Positions 16,452 to 24,655 of a stretch of DNA of 64,000 nt are shown here, piece by piece (positions within the stretch are counted from its first letter, which is position 1; every line of letters begins with the position of its first letter). This stretch comes from Hydrogenophilales bacterium (GTDB taxonomy: Bacteria; Pseudomonadota; Gammaproteobacteria; Burkholderiales; Thiobacillaceae). The DNA lies in assembly GCA_016719465.1 (NCBI GenBank), contig JADJYY010000014.1, positions 1 through 64,000 of the forward strand. Direction: 5' to 3'. The translations under genes and the position numbers were made by a program. The notes beneath the pieces were generated by a model. The model was not told the origin of the DNA and did no database searches. It saw only the letters and a list, made by a program, of their open reading frames with translations.

Positions 16452-18636
16452 CATGATCTACTGGCCTGGCGAGGAGCCGGGCTCCCCGCCGAGGGAACCG
16501 GGCGGGGCGGGCAAGCCGTCCGCGCGCGTGCTGATCATCGAGGACGATGCCGGCTTTGCCGCCAGCCTGCGGCGCCTGCTGGGCAACGCCGGCTACCAGG
16601 CGGAGATCGCCCGCAGCGGCCGGGCGGGCCTGGATCGGCTGTCGGATTTCCACCCGGATCTGGCCCTCGTGGACATCAACCTGCCGGACATGACCGGCCA
16701 CGAGGTCATCCGCGCCGCCCGTGAACAGGATCGGGATGTGCCCGTCATCGTGGTCAGCGGCGAGAGCGAGATCGATGCCGCCATCCTGGCCCTGCGGCTG
16801 GGCGCCCTGGATTTCGTGCGCAAGCCCATCGAGCCGGAAATCCTGCTGCATTCCGTGGCGCGCGCCCTGGCCCAGCGCTGCCTGGAGCGGGAGCATAAAT
16901 CCGCCCGCACTCGCGTCGACCGTTCGGAACGGCTGCACCGTTTCCTGGTGGATTCCTCGCCGGACATCATTTTCATCCTCGACGAGACCGGCAAGCTTTC
17001 CTACGTGAACCAGCGCCTGCGGGACTTGCTGGGCCTGGAGGAGAAACAGGTCGTCGGCCGGCATTTCTCCCGCCTGGTCCATGAGCACGACCAGAAGCGG
17101 GCGCGCTATGCCTTCAGCGCCCGCAAACTGGCGGAAACGGCCAGGCACAGTGTCGAGCTCCGCTTGAAGAGCCGGGCCGACGCCACGGGATTCCGTCACT
17201 TCGAGATCAATCTCGCCGCGGTGGGATTTCCCGGAGGCAGCGAGATGACGGGCTCCGCCGAGCCGGGCTACTACTACGGCGTGGCGCGGGATGTCACGGC
17301 GCGGCGCGAGGTGGAGGAACTGGCGGTCTACCAGGCCAACCACGACGCCCTCACCGGCCTGCCGAACCGCACCATGTTCCGGGACCACCTCAGCCTGGCG
17401 TTGATCCAGGCGCACCGCAACCAGGAACGCATCGCCGTGCTGTTCCTCAACCTGGATCGCTTCAAGCACGTCAACGATCTTTTCGGCCATGCCAAGGCGG
17501 ACGAACTGCTACGCCAGGTCGGCGAGCGCATCCAGCATTGCCTGCGTGGCTGCGACACCCTGGCCCGCTTCGTCGGCGACGAATTTCTCCTGCTCAATGC
17601 CTCGGCGAAATCCGACGCGGAAGTATTGGCCGTGGTCGAGCGCATCAACCGCGAACTCGCGGAGCCGTTCAAGGCCAGCGGCAAGAGCGTGCATCTCTCG
17701 GTGAGCGCCGGTATCGCCCTCTACCCCGAACATGGCGAGACGGCGGACGCGCTGATCCGCCACGCCAATATCGCCCTCTATCACGGCCGCCTTTCGGGCA
17801 GCAAGAGCCACACCTTCTTCATGCAGGAGATGGGAGACAGCACGGATCAGCGTCTGCATCTGCAAGGCGACCTGCGGCACGCCATCCGCCACGACCAGTT
17901 CGAGATCTACTACCAGCCCCAGGTGGACATTCGCGAGCGCCGGGTGAAAGGCGTCGAGGCCCTGATCCGCTGGAACCACCCGGAGCGCGGCCTGTTACCG
18001 CCGGGCGAATTCCTTCCCCTGGCGGAGGAAGCCAATCTGATCGGCGACGTGGGGGAGTGGGTGATCCGGGATGTGTGCAAGACCATCCGGCAATGGGACG
18101 TCCTCGGCATCTCGCCGCCGCGCGTCGCCATCAACATCTCGCCGCGCCACCTGGACGAATCGGATTTCGTCGAGCGTTTCGTGGCGCTGCTGGCGGAATA
18201 TCAGGTCGATGCGTCGCGCATCGAGGTGGAACTGACCGAGAACCTGTTCATCCGCGACCCCAGCGCGGTGGCCCAGAAATTGCAGAGCCTGGCCGCCCAC
18301 GGCGTGATGATCGCCATCGACGACTTCGGCACCCAGTATTCATCCCTGAGCTATCTGCAGAAATTCCCGATCCATACCCTCAAGATCGACAAGTCCTTCG
18401 TCTGGGAGATCGACCGGGAATTCCGCCAGCACGCCATCATCAAGGCGATCATCTCCATCGCCCATGGCCTGGGGCTGAACCTGATCGCGGAAGGCGTGGA
18501 AACCGACGAGCAGCTCAGATTCCTGGAACTCCAGGGCTGCGACGAAATCCAGGGTTACCTGATCAGCAAGCCCCTGCGCCGGGAGGCGCTGGAAGCCCTG
18601 ATGATCCAGGGCATGGGAAGCATGCCCACGCCCTGA
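16435..18636 (+). CDS. Response regulator with PAS, GGDEF and EAL domains (probable c-di-GMP phosphodiesterase)
   Basis: The 733-residue protein has a receiver domain at about 31-145 (phospho-Asp in LALVDINLPD), a PAS domain at about 160-290, a GGDEF domain at about 300-465 and an EAL domain at about 480-725. The cyclase signature is VGDEF instead of GGDEF, so cyclase activity is doubtful, while the inhibitory RxxD site (RGCD) five residues before it is kept. The EAL catalytic set is complete: EALIRW, NISPRHL, ELTENLF, DDFGTQYSS, IDKSF and AEGVET. It should hydrolyse c-di-GMP under control of the overlapping HDOD kinase. In-frame ATG codons at 16435 and 16441 are both plausible starts. Confidence 0.9.
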   Translation: MAMLSDMIYWPGEEPGSPPREPGGAGKPSARVLIIEDDAGFAASLRRLLGNAGYQAEIARSGRAGLDRLSDFHPDLALVDINLPDMTGHEVIRAAREQDRDVPVIVVSGESEIDAAILALRLGALDFVRKPIEPEILLHSVARALAQRCLEREHKSARTRVDRSERLHRFLVDSSPDIIFILDETGKLSYVNQRLRDLLGLEEKQVVGRHFSRLVHEHDQKRARYAFSARKLAETARHSVELRLKSRADATGFRHFEINLAAVGFPGGSEMTGSAEPGYYYGVARDVTARREVEELAVYQANHDALTGLPNRTMFRDHLSLALIQAHRNQERIAVLFLNLDRFKHVNDLFGHAKADELLRQVGERIQHCLRGCDTLARFVGDEFLLLNASAKSDAEVLAVVERINRELAEPFKASGKSVHLSVSAGIALYPEHGETADALIRHANIALYHGRLSGSKSHTFFMQEMGDSTDQRLHLQGDLRHAIRHDQFEIYYQPQVDIRERRVKGVEALIRWNHPERGLLPPGEFLPLAEEANLIGDVGEWVIRDVCKTIRQWDVLGISPPRVAINISPRHLDESDFVERFVALLAEYQVDASRIEVELTENLFIRDPSAVAQKLQSLAAHGVMIAIDDFGTQYSSLSYLQKFPIHTLKIDKSFVWEIDREFRQHAIIKAIISIAHGLGLNLIAEGVETDEQLRFLELQGCDEIQGYLISKPLRREALEALMIQGMGSMPTP

Positions 18637-18638
18637 AT

Positions 18639-18658
18639 CCCGCCCGTCAGGCGGGTTT
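18639..18658. terminator. Hairpin between convergent EAL and ppsA genes
   Basis: CCCGCC, a five-base loop and GGCGGG are followed by TTT, at 18639-18658 on the + strand. It covers the 10-base gap and the stop codon of ppsA, so it would serve the rightward transcript. The T-run is short. Confidence 0.45.
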
Positions 18659-21016
18659 GCGGGCGGCCAGCCGCATCCAGGTGGAGACTACCGTGTCCGG
18701 GTTGAGGGACATGGAGTCGATGCCCTGGTCCATCAGCCAGTCAGCCAGGTCGGGGTGATCCGAGGGTCCCTGGCCGCAGATGCCGACGTACTTGCCGTTG
18801 CGCTTGCAGGCGGCGATGGCTTCCGCGAGGAGCTTCTTCACCGCCGGGTTGCGCTCGTCGAAGGACGCCGCCACCAGGCTGGAATCCCGATCCACGCCCA
18901 GGGTAAGCTGGGTTAGGTCGTTGGAGCCGATGGAGAAGCCGTCGAAACGTTTCAGGAACTCGTCGGCGATCAGCACGTTGGCGGGAATCTCGCACATCAT
19001 GACGATCTTGAGATCATCCCGGCCCCGTTCCAGACCGTTTTCCTTGAGCACGTTCAAGGCCGCATCGGCGTCGTGCAAGGTACGCACGAAGGGCAACATG
19101 ATTTCCACATTGGTCAGGCCCATGTCGTTGCGCACCCGGCTGATGGCCCGGCATTCCAGTTGGAAGGCGCGCATGAACTGGGGGCTGGCGTAACGGCCGG
19201 CGCCGCGGAAGCCGAGCATGGGGTTTTCTTCGTGGGGCTCGTACTGGGGGCCGCCGGTCAGGTTGGCGTATTCGTTCGACTTGAAATCGGACATGCGCAC
19301 GATGACCCGCTTGGGCCAGAACGCGCAGGCGATGGTGGCGATGCCCTCCACCAGCTTTTCCACATAGAAGTTCACCGGATCGCCGTAGCCGTGGATCTTG
19401 GCGTCGATGGCGGCTTTCACGTCCTCCGGCATCTTGCGGTATTCCAGGGCCGCATTGGGGTGGATGCCGATGGCGTTGTTGATGATGAACTCCAGCCGCG
19501 CCAGGCCCACGCCTTCATGGGGCAAGGTGGCGAAGTGGAAGGCCTGTTCCGGGTTGCCCACGTTCATCATGATCTTGACCGGAATGTCGGGCATGGCCTG
19601 CATGACCAGTTCGGTTTTCTCGAACTTGAGCCGGCCTTCATAGACGTAGCCGTCCTCGCCCTCGGCGCAGGAGACGGTGACTTCCTGGCCATCCTGGATG
19701 GTCAGGGTGGCGTTGCCCGCCCCCACCACCGCCGGCACCCCCATTTCCCGGGCGATGATGGCGGCGTGGCAGGTGCGGCCGCCCCGGTTGGTGACGATGG
19801 CCGAGGCGCGCTTCATCACCGGCTCCCAGTCCGGGTCGGTCATGTCGGCGATGAGCACGTCGCCAGGTTGCACATGGTGCATCTGGTCGATGGATTTGAT
19901 GACCCTGGCCGGGCCCTGGCCGATCTTGCTGCCGATGGCGCGGCCGACGGTGATGACGGGCCCCTTCTCCAGCATCTTGTAGCGGGTCTGGACGTTGCCG
20001 GCGCGGGACTTCACGGTCTCGGGGCGAGCCTGCAGGATGTACAACTTGCCGTCGACGCCATCCCGTCCCCACTCGATGTCCATGGGGCGGCCATAGTGCT
20101 CCTCGATGATGAGGGCGTAGCGGGCCAGTTCCAGGAGTTCGTCATCGTCCAGGGCAAAGTTGCGGCGCAGGCCCACGGGGACATCTTCGACGATGGTGGA
20201 TCGCTCGGCCACGGATTCGCTGGCGAATACCATGCGGATGGCCTTCTCGCCCAGCTTCTTGCGCACCACGGCGCGCTTGCCCTCGCGCAGCTTGGGCTTG
20301 TGCACGTAGTACTCGTCCGGGTTGACCGAGCCCTGCACCACGGTCTCGCCCAGGCCGTAGGCGGCATTGATGAACACCACGTCGCGGAAGCCGGACTCGG
20401 TGTCGATGGTGAACATGACGCCGGCCACGCCCAGATCGGAACGCACCATGCGCTGGATGCCGGCGGACAGGGCCACGATCTCGTGGGCGAAGCCGCTGTG
20501 CACGCGATAGGCGATGGCGCGGTCGTTGTAGAGGGAGGCGAAGCAGCGCTTGACGGCGTCGATCAGGTTGTCGGCGCCCTGGATATTCAGGTAGGTCTCC
20601 TGCTGGCCGGCGAAGGACGCGTCCGGCAGGTCCTCGGCGGTGGCGGAGGAACGCACCGCGAATTGCAGGTCTTCACCGGCTTCCGCGCACATCAGGCGAT
20701 GGTTGTGGCGGATGCCCGCTTCCAGTCCGGCCGGCAGCGGCGCTTCCATCATCCAGCCGCGAATCTCGCGCCCGGCCTCGGCCAGGGCGATGGTGTCGTC
20801 GATGTTGAGCGTGAGGAGCTTGGCGGCAATGCGATCCGCAAGTCCGTTGTGAGACAAGAATTCACGGAAGGCATCGGCCGTGGTGGCGAATCCGCCGGGG
20901 ACGCGGACTCCCTTGTCGGTCAGGTTGTGGATCATCTCCCCCAGGGAGGAGTTCTTGCCACCCACCTTGTCCACATCATGCATGGACAGTGTTTCAAAGC
21001 GCGCGATATAGTCCAT
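18647..21016 (-). CDS. ppsA: Phosphoenolpyruvate synthase
   Basis: PpsA makes phosphoenolpyruvate from pyruvate, ATP and water for gluconeogenesis. The 789-residue protein has the N-terminal nucleotide-binding domain (VGGKNSSLGEMI, RSSATAEDLPDASFAGQQET shortened), the swivelling phosphohistidine domain with the catalytic His in GGRTCHAAIIARE (near residue 416), and the C-terminal PEP-binding barrel (SIGSNDLTQLTLGVDRD, CGQGPSDHPDLADWL). The start at 21016 has an AGGAA ribosome site. A longer frame to 21067 would run into the divergent ppsR gene. It is divergently paired with its regulator, leaving only 44 bases for both promoters. Confidence 0.96.
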   Translation of the reverse strand: MDYIARFETLSMHDVDKVGGKNSSLGEMIHNLTDKGVRVPGGFATTADAFREFLSHNGLADRIAAKLLTLNIDDTIALAEAGREIRGWMMEAPLPAGLEAGIRHNHRLMCAEAGEDLQFAVRSSATAEDLPDASFAGQQETYLNIQGADNLIDAVKRCFASLYNDRAIAYRVHSGFAHEIVALSAGIQRMVRSDLGVAGVMFTIDTESGFRDVVFINAAYGLGETVVQGSVNPDEYYVHKPKLREGKRAVVRKKLGEKAIRMVFASESVAERSTIVEDVPVGLRRNFALDDDELLELARYALIIEEHYGRPMDIEWGRDGVDGKLYILQARPETVKSRAGNVQTRYKMLEKGPVITVGRAIGSKIGQGPARVIKSIDQMHHVQPGDVLIADMTDPDWEPVMKRASAIVTNRGGRTCHAAIIAREMGVPAVVGAGNATLTIQDGQEVTVSCAEGEDGYVYEGRLKFEKTELVMQAMPDIPVKIMMNVGNPEQAFHFATLPHEGVGLARLEFIINNAIGIHPNAALEYRKMPEDVKAAIDAKIHGYGDPVNFYVEKLVEGIATIACAFWPKRVIVRMSDFKSNEYANLTGGPQYEPHEENPMLGFRGAGRYASPQFMRAFQLECRAISRVRNDMGLTNVEIMLPFVRTLHDADAALNVLKENGLERGRDDLKIVMMCEIPANVLIADEFLKRFDGFSIGSNDLTQLTLGVDRDSSLVAASFDERNPAVKKLLAEAIAACKRNGKYVGICGQGPSDHPDLADWLMDQGIDSMSLNPDTVVSTWMRLAARKPA

Positions 21017-21060
21017 TTCATTCCTCGAAATATTGACTGAAGCGCCGCTTCCTTCCCCCA

Positions 21061-21888
21061 ATGACACCCGCGCGTCCGGTCTTCTTCATCTCCGACCACA
21101 CCGGCATCACCGCCGAGATCATCGGCAAGAGTCTCCTCTCCCAATTTCCCGACGAAGCGTTCGCGACGGTGAGTTTACCCTTCGTTGACTCGATGGAAAA
21201 AGCAAATTTTGCAGCGCAGCAAGTGCGCGAGGCCCTGAAAACCTCGACCATCCGGCCTTTCGTGTTTTCCACGCTGACCGATCCCGGGGCGCGCGCCGCC
21301 CTGGATGGCTGCGGCGGGTTGGTGATGGACATCTACGGCCACTTCCTGGGCATGATGGCGGGCGAGATCGGTTATCCCCCCGAGCCCCTGCGCGGGCGTT
21401 TCCATGGCATGGAGGATCCCAACTCTTACCGTTCCCGCATCGACGCGGTGAACTTCGCCCTGGCGGCGGACGATGGCCTGGGATTGGAAAAATACGAGCG
21501 GGCGGACCTGATCCTGGTCGGCGTCTCCCGCAGCGGCAAAACCCCCACTTCGCTGTACATGGCCATGCAGTACGGGCTTTGCGTGGCCAATTACCCCCTG
21601 ACGCCGGAGAATTTCGAGCAGCCGGGCCTGCCGAAAATCCTCCAGCCCTACCGCGCCAAGCTGCGCGGCCTGACCCTGTCGCCGGAGCGCCTGGCCCAGA
21701 TTCGCTCCGAACGCCGGCCGAACAGCAAATATGCCGCCATGGAAACCTGCAAGCAGGAACTCAGGCAGGCGGAACTGCTGATGCGCAGCGAAGGCATTCC
21801 CATCGTCGACTCCTCCCATCGCTCGGTGGAGGAGATCTCGGCCATGATCAAGCATTCCCTGCCCGGCGGCCTGCCCCGGGTGCTCTGA
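21061..21888 (+). CDS. ppsR: PEP synthase regulatory protein (ADP-dependent kinase/pyrophosphorylase)
   Basis: This 275-residue bifunctional enzyme (DUF299) inactivates PEP synthase by ADP-dependent phosphorylation of a Thr next to the catalytic His, and reactivates it by Pi-dependent removal of the phosphate. It starts with RPVFFISDHTGITAE and has the P-loop GVSRSGKTPTSLY at about 155-167. It sits back to back with ppsA, its target. Its stop codon abuts that of the convergent methyltransferase gene in the palindrome TGATCA, leaving no intergenic base. Confidence 0.95.
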   Translation: MTPARPVFFISDHTGITAEIIGKSLLSQFPDEAFATVSLPFVDSMEKANFAAQQVREALKTSTIRPFVFSTLTDPGARAALDGCGGLVMDIYGHFLGMMAGEIGYPPEPLRGRFHGMEDPNSYRSRIDAVNFALAADDGLGLEKYERADLILVGVSRSGKTPTSLYMAMQYGLCVANYPLTPENFEQPGLPKILQPYRAKLRGLTLSPERLAQIRSERRPNSKYAAMETCKQELRQAELLMRSEGIPIVDSSHRSVEEISAMIKHSLPGGLPRVL

Positions 21889-22659
21889 TCAGCCCGCCAG
21901 GTTCTGCCGCACCCGTTCGAACAGGCAGACCGCCGCCGCGGTGGCGACGTTGAGGCTTTCGACCCGCCCGGGCATGGGAATGGAAAAGGGCTGGGTCGCC
22001 GCCCTCAGGCCGTCCGACAGACCCGCGCCTTCGTTGCCGAAGGCGAAGCCCGCCGGGCCGCGCAAATCCAGTTCGAAAAGTGTCCGGGGCGCGCCCAGCA
22101 CGGCGGCATGAATGGGCCCGCCAAAGGCGCGGGAGAATTCGGGCAAGTCCCGGCCTTCGTGGATTTCCATCTGGAAGTGGGCGCCCTGGCCGCCGCGCAG
22201 GCACTTGGGAGACCATGCCTCGGCGCAGCCCGGGGAGAGATGGGCCGCCGTCACCCCGGACGCCGCCGCGACCCGGAACAGGGCGCCCAGGTTGCCGGGA
22301 TCCTGGATATTCTCCAGCAGCACCACGCAAGACGCCGGGCGCGGCGCCGGGACGGGGATGGCGATGACCGACAGCAGGCCCGCCGGGGCCTCGACCGGGG
22401 AAAGCGCCGCGAACAGACGGTCCGGCACCACCAGCGCCGGCACGCCGGGAAGCCGGTCGCGCCACATGCCCAATTCGCCTTCCGCGGCGCCCTGGGAGAA
22501 CACCAGGCGCTCCACCCTGATCCCTGCCTGGAGCGCGGACTCCAGCAGGTGCGGGCCGTCCAGCAGGGTTTTTCCGGCCTGGCGGCGGGCCCGCCGGTCG
22601 CCGGACAAGGCCCGCAGTTCCTGGAAAAGGGGGTTATCCCTGGAGGAAATGGCTTTCAA
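21889..22659 (-). CDS. TrmH/SpoU-family RNA 2'-O-methyltransferase
   Basis: This cytoplasmic enzyme methylates a ribose in tRNA or rRNA using S-adenosylmethionine. The SPOUT knot motifs are all present: ENIQDPGNLGALFRVAA, FAFGNEGAGLS and IPMPGRVESLNVATAAAV. An N-terminal substrate-binding domain begins ISSRDNPLFQELRAL. I chose the TTG at 22659 because it overlaps the stop of the upstream gene as TTGA and places the family start (KAISSRDNP) right after it. The alternative ATG at 22707 adds sixteen residues and overlaps the upstream gene by 52 bases. The exact target nucleotide cannot be told from sequence. Confidence 0.85.
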   Translation of the reverse strand: MKAISSRDNPLFQELRALSGDRRARRQAGKTLLDGPHLLESALQAGIRVERLVFSQGAAEGELGMWRDRLPGVPALVVPDRLFAALSPVEAPAGLLSVIAIPVPAPRPASCVVLLENIQDPGNLGALFRVAAASGVTAAHLSPGCAEAWSPKCLRGGQGAHFQMEIHEGRDLPEFSRAFGGPIHAAVLGAPRTLFELDLRGPAGFAFGNEGAGLSDGLRAATQPFSIPMPGRVESLNVATAAAVCLFERVRQNLAG

Positions 22660-23531
22660 CGGCAGGCCCCGGGCGAGCCTTCGGCGCAGTTTCGGCCATC
22701 GGTCCAAACGGCCTTGCCCAGGCGGGCCGAGTCGATGCGGGTGCCGGTCAGGTTGGCCTTGCTCAGGTCGGCGTAGCGCAGATCGGCGCCCGTCAGGTCC
22801 GCCCCCGACAGATCGGCGCCCGTCAGGTCCGCCCCCAGCAGGCTGGCGCCGCTGAGTTGGGCATTGCGGAGGCTGGCGCCCCGCAGGACGGCGTAGGTCA
22901 GGTCGGCGCCACCCAGGCGCGCCGCATCCAGCCTGACCTGTGCAAGCTTGGCGTTGCGGGCCCGCATTCCCGGCTGGGCGAACCCCTTCTTGTCACAATT
23001 CGTCCAGTTGACGCCATCCGCCGGCGGGGCCGCGCAATCGGCGACGGGAACGATATGGGTCGGTATCGGTTCCTCCCCCTGCCCCCACCAGACCCCCACG
23101 CCGATCGCCAACACCAGAAGGAGGGCCAGGAGCGGGGCCACAAGGGATGCGCGCTTGTGCTTTTCCGCCAGCAAGAGGGCTTCGGTTTCCGCCTGGTCGC
23201 TGGAAATCGCCTTGCGGGCCTGGGCATCCTGGCCGGGATCATGGGGCGCCGGGTTTTCGGCCATGGCGGATTCGCCCAGCCAGCGTTGACGCGCGCGCTG
23301 GCGCTCCTCCCGCCAGCCGGGAATGTCGGTATCGGGCACCGTGACGGCGGTGGAGTCCTGCGCGCCGGCGAATTGCCCGCTCTCGGCGATGGTCAGCCAG
23401 TCGAGTTCATCGAGGCTGACTTCCCAGTCGGGAGCGATGTCCCCTTCCGCCAGCGCCGTGTCGATCTGGGGGGCCGGGAATGGCCCATAAACCTTGCCGT
23501 CATGCCGGAGATACCAAAGCGGTTGCGCCAT
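22656..23531 (-). CDS. Membrane-anchored pentapeptide-repeat protein with an N-terminal GYF-like domain
   Basis: The 291-residue protein begins with a GYF_2-type domain (WYLRHDGKVYGPFPAPQID ... WLTIAES, residues 1-55), usually a peptide- or protein-binding module on the cytoplasmic side. A charged linker follows, then one membrane segment at about 131-150 (LVAPLLALLLVLAIGVGVWW). The C-terminal part (about 195-280) is a run of pentapeptide repeats (ADLTG, ADLSG, ADLRY, ANLTG) that should fold as a right-handed quadrilateral beta helix outside the membrane. The combination is unusual. It is translationally coupled to the methyltransferase downstream. The function is unknown. Confidence 0.75.
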   Translation of the reverse strand: MAQPLWYLRHDGKVYGPFPAPQIDTALAEGDIAPDWEVSLDELDWLTIAESGQFAGAQDSTAVTVPDTDIPGWREERQRARQRWLGESAMAENPAPHDPGQDAQARKAISSDQAETEALLLAEKHKRASLVAPLLALLLVLAIGVGVWWGQGEEPIPTHIVPVADCAAPPADGVNWTNCDKKGFAQPGMRARNAKLAQVRLDAARLGGADLTYAVLRGASLRNAQLSGASLLGADLTGADLSGADLTGADLRYADLSKANLTGTRIDSARLGKAVWTDGRNCAEGSPGACR

Positions 23532-23584
23532 TCAGAACCTTAGCCTCAATCCGATGCCGACCCCGATTTCACCACAGTACGGCG

Positions 23585-23614
23585 AAAAAAAAAGCCCGGT
23601 CGGGTGACCGGGCT
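23585..23614. terminator. Strong hairpin with a T-run on the minus strand
   Basis: AGCCCGGTC, the loop GGGT and GACCGGGCT (23593-23614) form a perfect nine-pair stem. On the minus strand it is followed by nine T residues, as in a leftward Rho-independent terminator, although no leftward gene ends here. On the plus strand it lies 210 bases before the acyltransferase, followed by the purine-rich AAAGAAGGAGGATGGAGGAG. It may be a leader structure. The remaining bases from 23640 to 23826 show no clear promoter. Confidence 0.5.
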
Positions 23615-23826
23615 AAATCCACCAAAGAAGGAGGATGGAGGAGACGACACTGATAACGCTTAGGGAGCTAAACGTGGCATCAGCGTCATAAGAATTGTCT
23701 AATATAGTTATTTTGCATTCAACCAAACCCGTCCTGGGGGCAGCAAGAAATTGGCGGTTTCAACGGATATGTTGTTTACGTACTACATCGGGTTGGCTAC
23801 CCTGTCGGAAAAGCGCGGGACACGCC

Positions 23827-24588
23827 ATGCCATCCGATCTGATCACAGCGTTCAACGAATATTTCGAGCTGATCCACGCGGATACCGATGCCCTGCGCAT
23901 GCAGGTCTACCAGTTGCGCTATCAGGTCTATGTTCTGGAAACCGGCTTTGAAAGCGAGGCGGATTGCCTCAGAGGCCATGACGAGTCCGGAAAACCCATC
24001 CATTGGGAAATGGATGAATTCGACAACCGCTCCGATCACTATCTGCTGCGCCACCGCCGCACCGGCGTTTACGCGGCCACGGCGCGTCTTATCCTGCCCG
24101 ATGGCGGCGATCTTCAGGCCGCCTATCCGATCGAGCGGCACTGCGCCCTGGATGAGCGCGTCGACGACATCTCGCTGCGGAAACACCTGGGCGAAATCTC
24201 GCGTTTCGCGGTCTCCAAGGACTTCAAGCGCCGTCTTGGCGAATCCGGCACCCTGGCGGGCATCTCCCCGAATGTGGATATGTACTTCGAGGAGGATGAG
24301 CGCAGGGTCCTGCCGCACATCTCCCTGGGCTTGTTCACGGCCTTGCTGCGGATGATGCACAACCATGGCATCACCCATTTCTATGCCGTGATGGAACCGG
24401 CGTTGCTGCGTCTGCTTGCCAGATTCGGCATCGCCTTCCACCGCATCGGCCCGGACGTGGAGTATCACGGCACCCGGGTTCCGTGCCTGAGCAACCTCGA
24501 CGAGGTCTTACCCGGCATCAAGAACACGGCTCCCGCTGTATGGGATCTGATTACCAACCGTGGTGAATTGGCCAGAAAGGCCGCCTGA
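23827..24588 (+). CDS. PEP-CTERM/exosortase-associated acyltransferase (N-acyl amino acid synthase-like)
   Basis: The 253-residue protein matches the family of GNAT-fold acyltransferases that accompany PEP-CTERM/exosortase systems and resemble autoinducer and N-acyl amino acid synthases. Typical parts are the N-terminal YQLRYQVYVLETGFE, the WEMDEFDNRSDHYLLRHR strand pair with VYAATARLILP, and ISRFAVSKDFKRR. It is cytoplasmic. No exosortase, PEP-CTERM protein or polysaccharide gene occurs in the window, so this copy is separated from such a locus. The start at 23827 fits the family; the frame is open upstream to 23695 but the extra residues look random. Confidence 0.8.
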   Translation: MPSDLITAFNEYFELIHADTDALRMQVYQLRYQVYVLETGFESEADCLRGHDESGKPIHWEMDEFDNRSDHYLLRHRRTGVYAATARLILPDGGDLQAAYPIERHCALDERVDDISLRKHLGEISRFAVSKDFKRRLGESGTLAGISPNVDMYFEEDERRVLPHISLGLFTALLRMMHNHGITHFYAVMEPALLRLLARFGIAFHRIGPDVEYHGTRVPCLSNLDEVLPGIKNTAPAVWDLITNRGELARKAA

Positions 24589-24655
24589 TACCGAAAACCC
24601 TTTCCCGGCCCTTGATGGGTCGGTCCTTTTTCTCCCTGACTGATCGTCTCCTACC

